A DNA stretch of 32,810 nt, from contig JABAQN010000071.1 in NCBI GenBank assembly GCA_019187495.1, positions 1 through 32,810 of the forward strand, read 5' to 3'. Source of the stretch: Steroidobacteraceae bacterium. Its GTDB lineage: Bacteria > Pseudomonadota > Gammaproteobacteria > Steroidobacterales > Steroidobacteraceae. The notes under the pieces were generated by a model. The model saw only the letters and a program-made list of their open reading frames with translations, was not told the DNA's origin and ran no database searches. Position numbers and translations under genes: made by a program. Shown here piece by piece: positions 30,025 to 32,810 of this stretch; the stretch's first letter is position 1; each line of letters begins with the position of its first letter.

Positions 30025-31131
30025 TCAGGTCTCCTCGACCACGATCTTCGGGACGGGACCGCCACCGGCGCGATCCTGCTCGCGCTCGCGCAATGCGAGC
30101 GCCGCCGCGGTACGGCGCGCCATCGAAAAATATGCCGCCGCGCGCGGTGATTCGGGCGCGGCGACGATCGTCGGGCGCCCGCCGTCGGTTTCCTCGCGGA
30201 TGCGCGCATCGAGCGGCAGGCGGCCGAGCAGCGCGACCCCGTACTCGCGCGACATTTCGTCGCCCCCACCCTCGCCGAAGATCGCCTCGCTGTGGCCGCA
30301 GTTCGAACAGACGTGCAGGCTCATGTTCTCGACGATGCCGAGCACCGGCACCGCCACCTTCTCGAACATCCGCAGGCCCTTGCGCGCGTCGGCCACCGCG
30401 ATGTGCTGCGGCGTGGTCACGATCACGGCGCCCGACACCGGCACGCGCTGCGCGAGCGTCAGCTGGATGTCCCCTGTGCCCGGCGGCATGTCGACGACCA
30501 GGTAGTCGAGCTCGCCCCACACCGTGTCGCCGAGCAGCTGCGTCAGCGCCTGCGTCACCATCGGCCCGCGCCACACCATCGGCTGGTCGGCATCGACCAG
30601 GAAACCGATCGACATCGCGACGATCCCATGCGCTTCGAGCGGCCGGATGCGCTTGCCGGCCCCGACCTCGGGACGTTTGCCCGTGAGCCCGAGCATCAGC
30701 GGCTGGCTCGGGCCGTAGATATCCGCGTCGAGCATGCCCACGCGCGCGCCCTGCGCCGCCCATGCGAGCGCGAGGTTGACGGCGACCGTCGACTTGCCGA
30801 CGCCGCCCTTGCCCGAGGCCACCGCGACGACATTGCGCACGCCCTCCATGCGCTTCAGCTGGCCTTGCACGGCGTGCGCCTGCACGTCGGCGACGAGCTC
30901 GAGGTCGAGCGGTTGCCTGACGCCCGCGCTCGCGAGATGGGCCGCGATCAGCGGCTGCAGCTCGTGGGCGTATCCGCCGACCGGGAACCCGAACCGCAGC
31001 CGCACGACCGCGCGGCCATCGATAATCGCCGAGTGTGCAACGGCCGCAAGCTTGGCGAGGGTTGCGCCGGTGGCAGGATCGACAAAGCCGGCGAGCCCCG
31101 CAGCCAGGGCAGTATCTTCACGAGTAGCCAT
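30025..31131 (-). CDS. mrp: Mrp/ApbC iron-sulfur cluster carrier ATPase
   Basis: P-loop ATPase thought to carry and insert Fe-S clusters. The protein is 368 residues. An N-terminal MIP18-like (DUF59) part (about residues 1-95) precedes the deviant Walker [10 protein letters not shown], the [10 protein letters not shown] switch, [10 protein letters not shown], and the cluster-binding CSNC motif near the C-terminus. Start ATG 31131 was chosen because it begins the usual N-terminus; the longer upstream frame is an antisense shadow of the HEAT-repeat gene. Likely co-transcribed with dcd, 2 bases downstream. Confidence 0.95.
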   Translation of the reverse strand: MATREDTALAAGLAGFVDPATGATLAKLAAVAHSAIIDGRAVVRLRFGFPVGGYAHELQPLIAAHLASAGVRQPLDLELVADVQAHAVQGQLKRMEGVRNVVAVASGKGGVGKSTVAVNLALAWAAQGARVGMLDADIYGPSQPLMLGLTGKRPEVGAGKRIRPLEAHGIVAMSIGFLVDADQPMVWRGPMVTQALTQLLGDTVWGELDYLVVDMPPGTGDIQLTLAQRVPVSGAVIVTTPQHIAVADARKGLRMFEKVAVPVLGIVENMSLHVCSNCGHSEAIFGEGGGDEMSREYGVALLGRLPLDARIREETDGGRPTIVAAPESPRAAAYFSMARRTAAALALREREQDRAGGGPVPKIVVEET

Positions 31132-31169
31132 CGAGGGTTCCCGGGGTGCCGAACGGCACGTGTGCGTCG

Positions 31170-31175
31170 ATTCTA
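31170..31175 (-). promoter_or_regulatory. Candidate -10 (TAGAAT) for mrp-dcd
   Basis: Minus-strand TAGAAT about 38 bases before the mrp ATG; no strong -35. The predicted leader contains a 14-base palindrome, GTGCCG-TT-CGGCAC (31146-31159), a small hairpin or binding site. The rest of the 195-base space to the HEAT-repeat gene holds another short palindrome, GTATGGCATAC (31225-31235), and no gene. Confidence 0.35.
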
Positions 31176-31326
31176 GCGAAAATTGCCCGCGTTTCCGACC
31201 GCTGGCACGATAGGCGCATGTACCGTATGGCATACTCCGCCGCGAACGGGGGGCACCCGTCGAAGCGCGAGAGAAAACGATGCGTGACAGGCAAGGCGCG
31301 ACCACGGGTCGCCCGGGGAAGAGCTG

Positions 31327-32810
31327 AATGAGCTTCTTCTCGAACCTGCGCGCCGATCGCCTGATCACCCAGATCATCGCCACCAAGGACCCGCACGATC
31401 CCGAGACCCAGAAGGCCGCCGCCCGGCTGAAATCGATCGGCGGCGGCGCGATCGAACCGCTGCTCGGCGCGCTCGCGGATGCGGACAAGAACGCAACGGT
31501 CGTTTTCGTCGACGTGCTGACGGCGATCGTCAACGTGAAGACCTTTCCACAGTTCGTGCGCGGGCTGGTCGAGGGTGGTCCGCGTGTGGTCGCGGGTATT
31601 TCCTGGGCGCTGTCGAGCAGCCGCACCTATCCGCCGAACCTGCTGCTCGACGCGCTGTCGCAGGAAGGCGTATCGAAGTCCGCCCTGCTCGACATCATCG
31701 CGGCGCAGAAGCAGCGCTTCAGCGTGCGCGAGCTCCTGAACGCCGCCTACGTGCAGGAGCCGAACGAAAAGGCGGCGCTGTTTCGCATCATCGGCGAGAT
31801 CGCCGACGCGGCCGCGATCCCGGAGCTGATCGGGCGATTGCAGGGCAAGGATCCGATTGCGCGGCTGCACCTGCTCAATATCCTCGCGCGCTTCAATACG
31901 CCACCGGTGCAGCGCGCACTGCAGGAGCAGCTCAAGGACAACAACAAGCTGGTGCGCGCGGCGGCGCTCGCGGCGCTCTACAAGATGGACGGCCCGATCG
32001 ACGTGCAGCGGGTCTGCGAGATGCTGCGGGACCCGGAAATCGACGTGCAGAACAAGGCCGTCGATGTCGTGATCAAGGCGAACGAGCCCGATACGATCAG
32101 GTTCCTCGTGCCGGTGCTGAAGGACGAGAACGAATATGCACGGCGCGCGGCCGTCGAGGTGCTGAACGAGATCGGCAACGCGAAGTCGATCAAGTTCCTG
32201 CTCGATGCGATCAAGGACGACGACTGGTGGGTACGCAGTCGCGCCGCGGACGCGCTCGGCAAGATCGGCGGGCCGAAGGTCGTCGACGCGGTGCTGCAGC
32301 TGATCAAGGACGACGACGAGGATATCCGCCGCGCCGCCATCGAAATCCTGAACCAGACGAAGGACGAGCGCGCCGTGGCGCACCTGATCGAGGCGACGCG
32401 CGACGCGGACTGGTGGGTCAGCGAACGCGCCGTCGACGCGCTCGCCGAAATCGGCAGCAAGCGCGCGGTCCCGCGACTGATGGAGATGCTCCAGGGCGGT
32501 GCGGCCCGCTCGATACCGGTGGCCATCCGCGCGCTCGCGAAGCTCGGCGACCACAAGGTGATCGAGACATTGCTGCCCATGCTCGGCCGGCCCGAGAAGG
32601 AGATCCGCGTCGAGGCGATGACGACGCTCGCGAAAGTCGCCGATGAGCGGCGGGCCGACGCGATTCGCGCGCAACTGCAGGCGCAGGCGACGCAGCCCGA
32701 CGCCACGATCGCCCAGGCCGCGCACAATGCCTTGCTCGAGCTCGAAACACGTGTCGGCGGAAGTGGCGCGCGCACCGTCGCCGGCATCGCGACGCCAACT
32801 CCCATTCCGG
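31327..32810 (+). CDS. HEAT-repeat protein, 3' end outside window
   Basis: Open frame from ATG 31327 (GGGGAAGAG just upstream) to the window edge, 494 residues seen. No signal peptide is visible. The chain is a series of helical pairs of about 30-32 residues with the HEAT/PBS-lyase pattern, for example DDDWWVRSRAADALGKIG (about residue 297) and DADWWVSERAVDALAEIG (about 360), a near copy two repeats later. The first 170 residues are more diverged helical repeats. The last 20 or so residues turn to a G/A/T/P-rich stretch, which looks like a linker to another domain beyond the window. Such proteins usually act as binding scaffolds; the partner is unknown. Confidence 0.85.

Overview
This is a GC-rich window (roughly two thirds G+C or more by eye in most genes) from a bacterial chromosome. 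It starts inside one gene and ends inside another. The housekeeping gene order points to a high-GC gammaproteobacterium: pepA-holC-valS, a moxR/DUF58/tgpA cluster, hda next to purM-purN-DUF3108, and mrp-dcd. A Xanthomonadales, Nevskiales or Steroidobacter-like lineage is my guess from that order, not something the sequence proves. No rRNA, tRNA, CRISPR array or insertion sequence was seen, and no gap between genes is longer than 200 bases.

Layout, left to right. Bases 2-8972 (+) form one tightly packed run: pepA (5' end missing), holC, valS, a MoxR ATPase, a DUF58 protein, a TgpA-type membrane transglutaminase and an MtfA-type zinc peptidase. Most junctions overlap as ATGA or GTGA. Bases 8992-12393 (-) carry prfC, a UMF1-family MFS transporter and a SnoaL/NTF2-like protein. 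Bases 12523-18260 (-) are the accessory part: a PemK-like toxin, its Phd-like antitoxin, and a 1651-residue single-chain Type ISP restriction-modification enzyme. The enzyme gene overlaps the stop codon of rimI, so this block sits at the tail of a pssA-udg-rimI operon (18257-20146, -). Bases 20208-22548 (+) hold proS and a lytic transglycosylase. A divergent acylphosphatase/wrbA pair follows. A nested inverted repeat (23437-23546) separates wrbA from hda. Bases 23561-25761 (-) hold hda, a CDP-alcohol phosphatidyltransferase and a DUF2066 protein. Bases 25780-28194 (+) hold purM, purN and a DUF3108 protein. Bases 28223-31131 (-) hold dcd and mrp. A HEAT-repeat protein runs off the right end.

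The main find is in dcd. The dCTP deaminase is interrupted in frame by a complete 411-residue intein with a LAGLIDADG homing-endonuclease domain. It lies directly before the serine that corresponds to the catalytic Ser111 of E. coli Dcd, so splicing should be required for activity.

Two further patterns run through the window. Six genes (valS, pssA, acylphosphatase, wrbA, DUF2066, purM) have a -10-like hexamer only 6-8 bases before the start codon, which suggests leaderless transcripts. Three divergent gene pairs appear to share overlapping -10 elements in very short intergenic spaces.
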